Of a stretch of DNA of 20,177 bases, positions 1 to 7,194 are shown piece after piece. The stretch is from NCBI GenBank assembly GCA_045613165.1, contig JAZLAK010000016.1, forward strand, positions 1 through 20,177. The letters run 5' to 3'. The notes under the pieces are model-generated. The model saw only the letters and a list, made by a program, of their open reading frames with translations. It searched no databases and was not told the DNA's origin. The position numbers and the translations under genes were made by a program. Source of the DNA: UMGS1124 sp045613165 (GTDB lineage Bacteria > Bacillota_I > Bacilli_A > RF39 > UBA660). Every line of letters begins with the position of its first letter. Position 1 is the first letter of the stretch.

Positions 1-834
1 ATTAACTTTTCTTGATAAAAATTTATACATATAAAACTTTTTAAAATAATATTTAAAACCATGATATTTATTAAAATATAATAAAGTATCGTAATAACCC
101 ATATAATAATTATTTTTTATATCATTATTGTCAAACATTAATATAGGTCCTGTATCTTTAGTTGGAGTTAACTCTATTATTTTTTCTTTAGATATATTAC
201 TTTTTTTAGTTGGTCCTATACCATTTATTCTTATTGCAATTACTTCTTCACAGCCATTTTTTTCAAGTAAAGATATTGGTAAATTATTAGTAAAACCTCC
301 ATCTAGATAAAAAGAATCATCTATTATTTTATTCATTTTAAAACCTGGTAAATATGAACTAGCCATTATATAATCAGTTAATTTTCCTTTTTCTATTTCT
401 TTTATAGTTAGTTCTAAAGGTTTTAAATCTTTTAATCTTACAGTTACTAAACCATAATTTGTTTTACTTTTTCTTACCTTTTCTTCATCTATATATTTAT
501 TTATCATTTCTTTATAATTAGAAACATCTAAACCTTTGTTTTGAAATATTTTTTTTACCTCTTTAAGTGTTGTTTCAATATTTTCTTTAGTTATATCAAA
601 ATTTTTATATGCTTTTACCAAAAAATCACTAATTCCAACTATTTCACTATTTGCATTCAGCCATAATTTTTTGGCAAGTTCTATATCACCTTGTACAATA
701 AGAGCAGCATTTAATGAGCCTATAGATGTTCCAGCAACCATATCAAATTTATAACCTAATTCTTTTAAAGCAACATAAGCACCTATTTCATAGGACCCTT
801 TTGCACCGCCACCTTCTAATGCTAAACCTTTCAT
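1..834 (-). CDS. patatin-like phospholipase (partial, C-terminus off the window)
   Basis: Patatin-family serine lipid hydrolase, presumably acting on membrane phospholipids or acyl esters; the substrate is unknown. 278 codons are visible without a stop, so the C-terminus lies beyond the left edge. What shows it: the glycine-rich oxyanion loop GGGAKG at residues 8-13, the nucleophile elbow GTSIG with Ser37 at residues 35-39, and the second dyad member in DGG with Asp178. RssA/YlbK-like bacterial patatins are around 280-320 residues, so little is missing. The ATG at 834 has GAGGAAT a few bases upstream and begins only 1 base after the gmk stop, so it is the last gene of a tight unit with gmk and the helical protein. 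There is no signal peptide, so a cytosolic or membrane-surface enzyme is inferred. Confidence 0.85.
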   Translation of the reverse strand, partial: MKGLALEGGGAKGSYEIGAYVALKELGYKFDMVAGTSIGSLNAALIVQGDIELAKKLWLNANSEIVGISDFLVKAYKNFDITKENIETTLKEVKKIFQNKGLDVSNYKEMINKYIDEEKVRKSKTNYGLVTVRLKDLKPLELTIKEIEKGKLTDYIMASSYLPGFKMNKIIDDSFYLDGGFTNNLPISLLEKNGCEEVIAIRINGIGPTKKSNISKEKIIELTPTKDTGPILMFDNNDIKNNYYMGYYDTLLYFNKYHGFKYYFKKFYMYKFLSRKVN

Positions 835-835
835 A

Positions 836-1516
836 TTATTCCTCATAATCTAATTTATTATTAACAAAATCTTTATCCATTAATAATTCATGCATAAATT
901 CTTCTTGATTTTCTACACTTAATTCTTCTATTCTATCTACTCTACATTTATTAGATATTATTATAGAATTTACTTTTTCTACACATTCATCTAAATTATC
1001 ATTTACAACTACATAGTTATATTTATTAATTTCATTTATTTCATTATATGCTGTTTTAAATCTATTAATTATTTGACTCTTTGTTTCTGTTTTTCTACTT
1101 AATATTCTTTTTTTAATTTCTTTCATTGATGGAGCAAGTATAAATATAAGTAATGTTTCAGGATATTTTTCTTTTATTATTTGTGCTCCTTGAACATCAA
1201 TTACTAAAATTACATCTTTACCTTCATTTAATAAATTCAATACTTCTTTCTTAGGTGTACCATAATATTCATCATATTGTACTTTAGCAAATTCTAAAAA
1301 TTCTTCATTTTCTATCTTAGTTTCAAATTCTTCTTTTGTTACAAAGTAATATGATTTACCATTTTCTTCTCCTGGTCTAATTGGTCTAGAAGTATAAGAT
1401 GTTGATTTACAAACATTTTTATTTATTTCTATAAGTTTTTTAACAACTGTATCTTTTCCTGCGCAAGTAGTTCCAGAAATTATAATAAGTTCACCAGCAC
1501 TCTTAGATTTAATCAT
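836..1516 (-). CDS. gmk: guanylate kinase
   Basis: ATP-dependent phosphorylation of GMP/dGMP to GDP/dGDP in cytosolic purine nucleotide synthesis. 226 residues. The P-loop is at residues 15-23 (GTTCAGKDT), followed by the GMP-binding stretch with STSYTSRPIRPGE at 38-50 and YYFVTKEEF, and the VIDVQGA strand typical of the family. It is about 20 residues longer than the usual 200-207; the extra part is an acidic C-terminal tail. The P-loop reads GTTCAGKDT rather than the common GPSGVGKGT, keeping G-x4-GK and the final Thr. The ATG at 1516 follows AACGGAGGAAT, a strong ribosome binding site. The gene is 1 base after the upstream gene and 1 base before the patatin gene, so it is co-transcribed. 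The rpoZ/coaBC neighbours common for gmk in Bacilli are absent here. Confidence 0.95.
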   Translation of the reverse strand: MIKSKSAGELIIISGTTCAGKDTVVKKLIEINKNVCKSTSYTSRPIRPGEENGKSYYFVTKEEFETKIENEEFLEFAKVQYDEYYGTPKKEVLNLLNEGKDVILVIDVQGAQIIKEKYPETLLIFILAPSMKEIKKRILSRKTETKSQIINRFKTAYNEINEINKYNYVVVNDNLDECVEKVNSIIISNKCRVDRIEELSVENQEEFMHELLMDKDFVNNKLDYEE

Positions 1517-1517
1517 T

Positions 1518-2624
1518 TTATTCCTCCGTTGTTAATATTAATTTTGGTGTTTCTTCTATTCTTTTTTGTGGTTGTAAATTATTATATGTATGAATTTTTG
1601 ATAATATTTCAAATATATCATCTTTAGATAATTCATATATATTAATACTAGAATTATCTAATTCACTTAAATCTAAACCTATATCAATTAATCTTTTATT
1701 ATTTATTTTTTCAAAACCTTTATAATTCGTTAATAAAAAACTATAAGTCCTTAAAATTGATTTTATTTCAGTATTTTTATCCGCTATTTGTTTTAATATT
1801 TGTGAATATAAATATGTTATATCTTCCTCTTTATATTCATCTATTGTTAATCCTAGTATATCTTTATATTCTTTATAATTTTGTTTTATGAATAAACCGA
1901 GTGTTCTACATAGAGATTTTAAATATTCTTTTATTTTTTTATCAATATTTTTTAACATTTCTTCTCTTTTGTTAGGAAGTATAAAAGGTTCTCTTTTTAT
2001 TCTTTTTTTATTCTCATAATTACTTATAATTGCATCTATTAAAGAATCACTACCTAATCCTCTAAGTTCATTTAAAGTATCTATTGATAAATATTTATTA
2101 TGTTCCACTGCTGAAGATAGTAATTCATAAGTATATGGTGAAAAGTTCTTTAATATTGAGTAAAATTCTTCTAATTTAATTTTAAAATTATCATATTTAT
2201 TTGATAGTAATTCTATTATTTTTTCTAACGTTTCACTACTATTTATTTTTGTATAATCTATATCATTTATTTGTAGTTCCTGTCTATAATCATTTGTAAG
2301 TTCAGTGAACTCTACACCATTATCACAAGCTTCTTCTATAGATTTATTTGTTTGTCTTATTATTAATAAAATATCATTAATTTGTTTCATATCTAAATTT
2401 TCCAAAAATGCGTATTTTGTTTTTAATTTTGTATATTCTTCTAGTTTTTTAACAAAGTTATTACCTTTCAAGCTTAAAATTTCTTTATATTCTAAATTTA
2501 ATAATTCTAATTCATTTAAAATATTTGTATATTCTTCACTATTAATATCACTTTCAATTAATTCAGTTTGTTTTGTTTTTATTTTTTCTCTTAATTCTTT
2601 TTTTATTTCGTCAAAACTTTTCAT
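1518..2624 (-). CDS. helical, coiled-coil-rich protein of unknown function
   Basis: I do not recognise this 368-residue protein. It is rich in Lys, Glu, Leu and Ile and looks almost entirely alpha-helical. A likely coiled coil covers about residues 1-75 (repeated EIKKELREKIKTKQ-type heptads and LNELELLNLEYKEIL); a basic stretch KKRIKREPF lies near residue 207; there is a helical C-terminal half and a polar tail. There is no signal peptide or transmembrane segment and no obvious catalytic motif, so it is presumably cytosolic. The ATG at 2624 has TAGGAGTAG upstream. It is the first gene of the unit with gmk and the patatin and has its own extended -10 promoter at 2659-2667. A structural or scaffolding role would be guesswork. 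Confidence 0.75.
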   Translation of the reverse strand: MKSFDEIKKELREKIKTKQTELIESDINSEEYTNILNELELLNLEYKEILSLKGNNFVKKLEEYTKLKTKYAFLENLDMKQINDILLIIRQTNKSIEEACDNGVEFTELTNDYRQELQINDIDYTKINSSETLEKIIELLSNKYDNFKIKLEEFYSILKNFSPYTYELLSSAVEHNKYLSIDTLNELRGLGSDSLIDAIISNYENKKRIKREPFILPNKREEMLKNIDKKIKEYLKSLCRTLGLFIKQNYKEYKDILGLTIDEYKEEDITYLYSQILKQIADKNTEIKSILRTYSFLLTNYKGFEKINNKRLIDIGLDLSELDNSSINIYELSKDDIFEILSKIHTYNNLQPQKRIEETPKLILTTEE

Positions 2625-2658
2625 AAAACTACTCCTAACTATCTTCTATCTTGTTTAG

Positions 2659-2687
2659 ATTATATCATAAAAAAATAACTACATAAA
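2659..2687 (-). promoter_or_regulatory. extended -10 promoter for the helical protein-gmk-patatin unit
   Basis: On the minus strand TGATATAAT gives a perfect -10 (2659-2664) with an upstream TGn extension (2665-2667). The -35 position with a 17-base spacer (2682-2687, TTTATG) is poor and falls in the loop of the ttcA terminator, so recognition would rest on the extended -10. The 5' leader would be about 25-30 bases. Confidence 0.55.
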
Positions 2688-2695
2688 TAGTTATT
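2667..2695 (-). terminator. intrinsic terminator after the sulfur operon
   Basis: The minus-strand RNA forms AAUAACUA (2695-2688), a 6-base loop and UAGUUAUU (2681-2674), followed by a U run. The TtcA-like stop codon (2693-2691) lies in the left arm. It closes the cysteine desulfurase operon. Confidence 0.75.
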
Positions 2696-3506
2696 TATTA
2701 TTGTAGTCATCTAAAAAGTTATATGTTTTTTCATCACTATGATAACCTAATATAGCATCTAAATTTATATTAGACATTGATTTAAAAATATTATAATCTA
2801 TATCTTTATTATTTTTTCTTAGGGTTTTTACTAACTCTTTTATTTCATTTCTTTTACCTAGTTCAGTCGCTTTATTTGTGAATGAACAAGCACAATTGAG
2901 AAATTTTAAATCATTATATTTTGTCCACGATAGGATATCCATTTCTTTTATTAGATACATTGGTCTTATAAGTTCTAAACCTTCAAAGTTATCACTATGT
3001 AATTTTGGCATCATTGTTTTTATTTCACTAGCATAAAACATATTTAATAATGATGTTTCTATTACATCGTCAAAGTGATGTCCTAAAGCAATTTTATTAC
3101 AACCTAGTTCTTGAGCTTTACTATATAGATACCCTCTTCTCATTCTTGCGCACATATAACAAGGATGTTCTGGATTTAGTTTGTTGGCAACTTCAAAAAT
3201 ATCAGTTTCAAACAATTCAATTGGAATATTTAAAAGTTTGGCATTATCAACAATTTTATCTATATTCTCTTTTGAATAACCTGGATTCATAACTACAAAC
3301 TTACATTCAAATTTTAATTTACCGTGTTTTAATATTTCTTGCATAAGTTTTGCTAAAAGAAATGAATCTTTTCCACCACTTATGCAAACCATAATTTTGT
3401 CATTTTCTTGTATTAGTTCATAATCATTTACTGCTTTAACAAATTTAGCCCATATTTCTTTTCTAAATTTTTTTATTATACTTCTTTCTACATCTTTATA
3501 AAACAT
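2691..3506 (-). CDS. ttcA: TtcA-like tRNA 2-thiocytidine synthetase (PP-loop ATPase)
   Basis: PP-loop (adenylating) tRNA thiolase. TtcA enzymes convert C32 of certain tRNAs to 2-thiocytidine using ATP, an iron-sulfur cluster and sulfur from a cysteine desulfurase. 271 residues. The PP-loop SGGKDS is at 43-48; the cysteine pair Cys116/Cys119 sits in CYMCARMRRGYLY, the TtcA-type cluster motif; GHHFDD is at 142-147; a further cysteine pair Cys205/Cys207 follows near the C-terminal domain, matching the third cluster ligand of TtcA. The ATG at 3506 follows AAGGTGAT. It is the last gene of an operon that starts with a cysteine desulfurase, which fits the need for a sulfur donor. TtcA-related paralogues act on other tRNA positions, so the family is secure but the exact modified base is inferred. 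Confidence 0.8.
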   Translation of the reverse strand: MFYKDVERSIIKKFRKEIWAKFVKAVNDYELIQENDKIMVCISGGKDSFLLAKLMQEILKHGKLKFECKFVVMNPGYSKENIDKIVDNAKLLNIPIELFETDIFEVANKLNPEHPCYMCARMRRGYLYSKAQELGCNKIALGHHFDDVIETSLLNMFYASEIKTMMPKLHSDNFEGLELIRPMYLIKEMDILSWTKYNDLKFLNCACSFTNKATELGKRNEIKELVKTLRKNNKDIDYNIFKSMSNINLDAILGYHSDEKTYNFLDDYNNK

Positions 3507-3515
3507 ACTATCACC

Positions 3516-4688
3516 TTAAAAATTAAACATTATCCATTCAGGTTTAAATATTAATAATACCCCCATAAGAATCATTAATATTCCACCGATTAGATTTACA
3601 AACTTATTATATTTTGTACTAATTCCTTTAGTTTGTAAAGTAAAAAATGCAATTAGGAAGATAATTAAATCATCTAAAATATAAAATAGTATATAAATTA
3701 ATAAATAAATTATTTTTGTAAATCCTGTTACTCCATTTATTGATAATAATTCTAAGAATATTGTTGGAAATCCTAGAGAACACGCTAATTCTACTATATT
3801 TACACTTACTGCTAAAATAATTGTTCCCAGAATTGCTAAAATAGTACTCTTTTTAGATAAGATTTCGTTTATTTTTTTTATTATACCTTTTCTTTTATCT
3901 TTATCTACTACATGGCATCCTGTTTCTTTTCTTGTCTTTATATAAGTATATAAATTATATATACCTAATATTATTGCGATGATTGCTATTATGTTTCTTA
4001 TAGCGGTTACCATCGTTAAGTCTAATATAAAACTTATGCCAAGCATTGACAAAAAGTATATAAATGCTCCTGTCAAAATAAATGTAAATCCAATTGTAAA
4101 CATTTTCTTTCTATCTTTTATGCTTAATGTCATATTTATAAGTAATAATAGTATCCACATAGCACAAGGGTTAAAACCATCTATAAAACCTAGTATAATT
4201 GCTATCACACTTAATGATGCATCTTTCGCTTTTATCTCACCTAATAAAGGAATTTTATATTCTTTTTCTATTTCATCGTCAGTTAGATAATTATCTATGA
4301 TACTTTCTATACTTGTTTTTGTTGCATCACTAAAACCTATAATATATTCTTCACCAATTACTGTAAATGGAACATATGGTTCATTTACATCTAATGCTGC
4401 TTTGGTAGCATTCATCATTTTGCTATTATTTTCATTTTTGGTTACTTCATAAGTGTAAACATTTATTTCATTTTTATATTCTTTTTTTAGTTTGGTTTCG
4501 ATATATTTCATTTCTTCATGACAATGAGGACAAACTTCGCTATAAAATAAATATAAGTTAATTTTATCTTTATCAATTTTTTCACCAACTATGTTTGCGA
4601 CTATATCGTTGTAATCTTTAGATAGTGCTAAAGTATTAATCGGTATAAGTAAAAATAAAGATATTAATATGATTATAAATTTTTTCAA
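3516..4688 (-). CDS. membrane thiol-disulfide protein: secreted thioredoxin domain fused to a CcdA/DsbD-like transmembrane domain
   Basis: Predicted to carry electrons across the membrane to an extracytoplasmic thioredoxin-like domain. 390 residues. Hydrophobic signal or anchor 4-22; thioredoxin-like domain about 40-135 with active site CPHC (Cys53, Cys56) and the expected proline region at YVPFTV (105-110); then about six membrane segments (roughly 158-182, 197-222, 231-250, 283-305, 325-350, 363-381). Two intramembrane cysteines, Cys175 in NPCAMW and Cys303 in ELACS, match the redox pair of CcdA/DsbD proteins. The start is TTG at 4688-4686, overlapping the TGA of the preceding thioredoxin gene (TTGA). 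The ribosome binding site is weak, so translational coupling is likely. Its natural partners are unknown. Confidence 0.8.
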   Translation of the reverse strand: MKKFIIILISLFLLIPINTLALSKDYNDIVANIVGEKIDKDKINLYLFYSEVCPHCHEEMKYIETKLKKEYKNEINVYTYEVTKNENNSKMMNATKAALDVNEPYVPFTVIGEEYIIGFSDATKTSIESIIDNYLTDDEIEKEYKIPLLGEIKAKDASLSVIAIILGFIDGFNPCAMWILLLLINMTLSIKDRKKMFTIGFTFILTGAFIYFLSMLGISFILDLTMVTAIRNIIAIIAIILGIYNLYTYIKTRKETGCHVVDKDKRKGIIKKINEILSKKSTILAILGTIILAVSVNIVELACSLGFPTIFLELLSINGVTGFTKIIYLLIYILFYILDDLIIFLIAFFTLQTKGISTKYNKFVNLIGGILMILMGVLLIFKPEWIMFNF

Positions 4689-4945
4689 ATTATATCACTC
4701 ACTTCTTCTAGTATTTCTTTTTTAGTTTTTTCTCCTATTATTCTTTTTATTTCTTTATTATCTTTTTCAAATATTACTACAGGTAATATATCACCAACAT
4801 TGTATTGTTCTACTATATCTTCATCTAAATCATAATCAAGACTTATATATTCATGATTTGGATAATCATTTTCTATCTCAGCCCAAATACTTTTTGATAT
4901 TAGGCAACCCGGACACCACATTGCATTAATTTTAATTATTTTCAT
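4685..4945 (-). CDS. small thioredoxin-family protein
   Basis: A minimal thioredoxin-fold protein, 86 residues from the start chosen here, without a signal peptide and therefore cytosolic. The active site WCPGC is at residues 10-14, right after the first strand. The DILPVVIF segment supplies the conserved proline next to the active site. A longer frame begins at an ATG at 4963, but GAGGAG lies 7 bases before the ATG at 4945 and nothing suitable precedes the upstream one, so 4945 is preferred. The gene overlaps the end of the cysteine desulfurase gene by 14 bases and overlaps the next gene by 4. Its position between the desulfurase and the CcdA-like protein suggests it reduces disulfides or persulfides in that system or feeds the CcdA-like protein; this is inference. 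Confidence 0.8.
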   Translation of the reverse strand: MKIIKINAMWCPGCLISKSIWAEIENDYPNHEYISLDYDLDEDIVEQYNVGDILPVVIFEKDNKEIKRIIGEKTKKEILEEVSDII

Positions 4946-6065
4946 TATTAATCTCCTCATCATATATTTCTTTAAATATTTTTAAAAATGTTTCTAATTC
5001 TTTCATAGTTGTTAAATGACTTAAACTTATTCTTATAGAGTTACTAGCTAATTCCAAATCATTTGTTATTGCATATACCGATTTAGATGGTGCGTTTCCT
5101 AAAGAACATGCTGATGTTGTTGATAAATATATTTCTTTTTCTTCTAACTTTTTAACAACTTTTTTAGCATCCATATTTTTTAAACTTATATTTATAGTAT
5201 TTGGTATAGAGTTTTTTGGGCTATTTATAAAAACATGTGAAAATATACTTAGTTCTTCTCTTAAAAATTTGTTTAAGCTATCAATATATTCATATCTTTC
5301 ATTTAGCTTATTCAAAGCGATTTCCAAAGATTTATCTAATGCTATAACATTTGCCGGAATTGGAGTCCCACTTCTATAAATAGTTGTTGATTTACCACCG
5401 TGGATTAATGGAGTTATTTTTTTGTCATTTAAATTTAATAAAACTCCAAATCCATTTAATCCAAAGAATTTATGTGGTGCAAAAGTTACAAAGTCAACGT
5501 CACTAAAATCTACATTTATCTTTCCTATTGCTTGTGTTGCATCTGTATGAAATGAACAGTTTGGATATTCTTTTAGAATATTTGCAATTTTCTTTATTGG
5601 TTGTACTATTCCTAATTCACTATCTACATAGCAGATACTGACTAATATTGTGTCGTCGCGTATTGTATTTTTTAATTCATTTAAATTTACTTGTCCTTTT
5701 TCATCTAGCGATAATACACTTATTTCATATCCTAGAGAAGTTAAAAAGTTACATGGCGCTATTATACTTGAATGTTCTACTGGAGATATTATAATGTGTT
5801 TACCTTTTACTTTATTTCTTTCGGCCACTCCTTTTATAACTAAGTTATTTGATTCACTCGAACCACTAGTATAAATAATACTGTCTTTACTACAATTAAA
5901 ATATTTAGCAATATTAGTTGATGATTTATCAATTGCATCACTTGATAATTTTCCCAAAGGATGTGAACTATTAGGATTTGCAGTATATTTAATAGTAGAG
6001 TCTACAAAAGTTTTTAATACTTCTTTTTCTACCGGAGTATTCGCAGCATAATCTAAGTAAATCAT
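4932..6065 (-). CDS. cysteine desulfurase (NifS/IscS class)
   Basis: PLP-dependent removal of sulfur from L-cysteine, leaving a persulfide on the enzyme for iron-sulfur clusters or tRNA thiolation. 377 residues. Residues visible: the N-terminal YLDYAANTP signature, His98 (EHSS), Asp175 and Gln178 in HTDATQAIG, the PLP lysine Lys199 in APHKF, and the catalytic Cys320 in TTSACSLG, on the mobile loop of NifS-type enzymes. The segment after the lysine reads FFGLNGFG instead of the common YGPKGVG. The ATG at 6065 has TAGGAGGTAT upstream. It is the first gene of an operon with thioredoxin, a CcdA-like protein and a TtcA-like thiolase, so a role in tRNA sulfur supply is likely. No IscU/SufU scaffold gene is seen next to it. 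Whether it is also the general housekeeping desulfurase cannot be told from here. Confidence 0.92.
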   Translation of the reverse strand: MIYLDYAANTPVEKEVLKTFVDSTIKYTANPNSSHPLGKLSSDAIDKSSTNIAKYFNCSKDSIIYTSGSSESNNLVIKGVAERNKVKGKHIIISPVEHSSIIAPCNFLTSLGYEISVLSLDEKGQVNLNELKNTIRDDTILVSICYVDSELGIVQPIKKIANILKEYPNCSFHTDATQAIGKINVDFSDVDFVTFAPHKFFGLNGFGVLLNLNDKKITPLIHGGKSTTIYRSGTPIPANVIALDKSLEIALNKLNERYEYIDSLNKFLREELSIFSHVFINSPKNSIPNTINISLKNMDAKKVVKKLEEKEIYLSTTSACSLGNAPSKSVYAITNDLELASNSIRISLSHLTTMKELETFLKIFKEIYDEEINNENN

Positions 6066-6210
6066 ATTATACCTCCTAAACTATAATTAATTATATCATA
6101 TAAATTGTTATTTTTTATGAAACATATAATTTTTATTATAATTTCTATTTAATTTGGAGGGTACATAAATAAGTATAAATTCATATAATACAATTGTAAA
6201 AGGAGATTTT
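6066..6210. other. divergent intergenic region between the sulfur operon and the ABC operon
   Basis: 145 bases carrying both operon starts. On the plus strand TATAAT at 6184-6189 lies 21 bases before the binding-protein ATG with no convincing -35; a GGAGGG at 6156-6161 precedes no ATG. I looked for a TPP riboswitch or other leader because this importer family often carries thiamine or sulfur compounds, and saw none. The ribosome binding site AAAGGAG before 6211 is strong. Confidence 0.4.
6090..6098 (-). promoter_or_regulatory. extended -10 promoter for the cysteine desulfurase operon
   Basis: The minus strand reads TGATATAAT: a perfect -10 (6090-6095) with a TGn extension (6096-6098), 24 bases before the desulfurase ATG. 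No good -35 lies 16-18 bases upstream. The same nine-base element precedes the genes at 2624 and 8781. Confidence 0.5.
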
Positions 6211-7194
6211 ATGAAAAAAATTATATGTGTTGTTATTATTTTTGTAATAGTACTAGCTAGTTCATTATTCTTTATTTTTAGAAAAGATAAAAATAATGGT
6301 TTAGCAAAAGTTACTGTTGCTGAAGTTACTCATTCTGCTTTCTATGCACCGTGGTATGTTGCTATAGAAAATGGATATTTTGAAAAAAATGGAATTGAAG
6401 TAGATGTTGTTTTAACAAGTGGCGCTAATAATGTTGTTGCTGCAGTACTTTCTAATGATGTTAATATTGGTTTATGCGGGCCTGAGGCTACTATATATAT
6501 TTATGAAGAAGGTGAAAAAGATTATATTCAAACTTTCTCTGGTTTAACTAAAAGAGATGGTCAATTTATAGTTTCTAGAACTAAGAATGAAAATTTTAAC
6601 ATTAATAATTTAAAAGGAAAAGAAGTTTTAGCAGGTAGAATTGGCGGCATGCCTGAATTAAATTTTGAAAATGCTTTAAGAAATAGTGATGTAAAAATAA
6701 AAGATGTTAATATAAATACTGCTGTTGACTTTGCTTCTCTATCTGGAGCATTTATAGGTGGTACTGGAGATTATGTAAATCTTTTTGAACCTAATGCTAC
6801 TCAATTAGAAAAATTAGGATACGGTTACGTTGTAGCAAGTATTGGTGAATTATCTGGAGAAATGCCTTATACAGCATTCAATGCTAGAAAAAGTTATATA
6901 AATAAAAATGAGGATATTATTAAAAACTTTGCTAAGTCTATTAATGAAGGTTTACAATTTGTAGAAAAAAATGATGCTGAAACAATTGCAAACGTTATAA
7001 TAGAACAATTTCCTGATACAGCAATAAATGATTTAATTAAAATAGTTGATAGATATAAAAAAGCAGATTCTTGGCTTTCTACACCTTATATTAGTAAAGA
7101 AAGTTTTGAAAATTTAGAAAATATTATGATTAAATCTAATCAATTAGAAGATTATGTTAGTTACGAAGATTTAATCATTAATTATTATGAATAA
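6211..7194 (+). CDS. ABC importer substrate-binding protein, NMT1/SsuA-like family
   Basis: Extracytoplasmic binding protein of an importer of the nitrate/sulfonate/thiamine-precursor group; the ligand is not identified. 327 residues. An N-terminal hydrophobic segment, about 4-24, is followed by a basic RKDKN patch, then the fold opening VAEVTHSAFYAPWYVAIENG, typical of NMT1/THI5-like proteins (the conserved AxxxGYFEKNGIEVDV stretch). The second lobe contains the LKGKEVLAGRIGG strand-loop. There is no lipobox: the only nearby Cys is residue 6, before the hydrophobic core. It is therefore probably held by an uncleaved helix instead of a lipid anchor. Strong AAAGGAG ribosome binding site. It overlaps the ATPase gene by 8 bases. 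The family also includes SsuA, TauA, ThiY and RibY. Confidence 0.85.
   Translation: MKKIICVVIIFVIVLASSLFFIFRKDKNNGLAKVTVAEVTHSAFYAPWYVAIENGYFEKNGIEVDVVLTSGANNVVAAVLSNDVNIGLCGPEATIYIYEEGEKDYIQTFSGLTKRDGQFIVSRTKNENFNINNLKGKEVLAGRIGGMPELNFENALRNSDVKIKDVNINTAVDFASLSGAFIGGTGDYVNLFEPNATQLEKLGYGYVVASIGELSGEMPYTAFNARKSYINKNEDIIKNFAKSINEGLQFVEKNDAETIANVIIEQFPDTAINDLIKIVDRYKKADSWLSTPYISKESFENLENIMIKSNQLEDYVSYEDLIINYYE

Noticed and set aside
128..310. 60-codon open frame on the plus strand starting MSNINIGPVSL
   Set aside because: It lies wholly within the patatin-like gene on the other strand, which has family motifs and a ribosome binding site; it is a shadow frame.
2305..2658. 117-codon plus-strand frame rich in Ser, Phe and Leu
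   Set aside because: Antisense to the helical-protein gene; its composition is that of reverse-read Lys/Glu codons.
3979..4290. 103-codon plus-strand frame
   Set aside because: Antisense to the CcdA-like membrane protein; no ribosome binding site or motif.
6066..6210. Possible TPP or other riboswitch before the ABC importer
   Set aside because: No CTGAGA-type core or other recognisable aptamer; the leader is too short and without strong stems.
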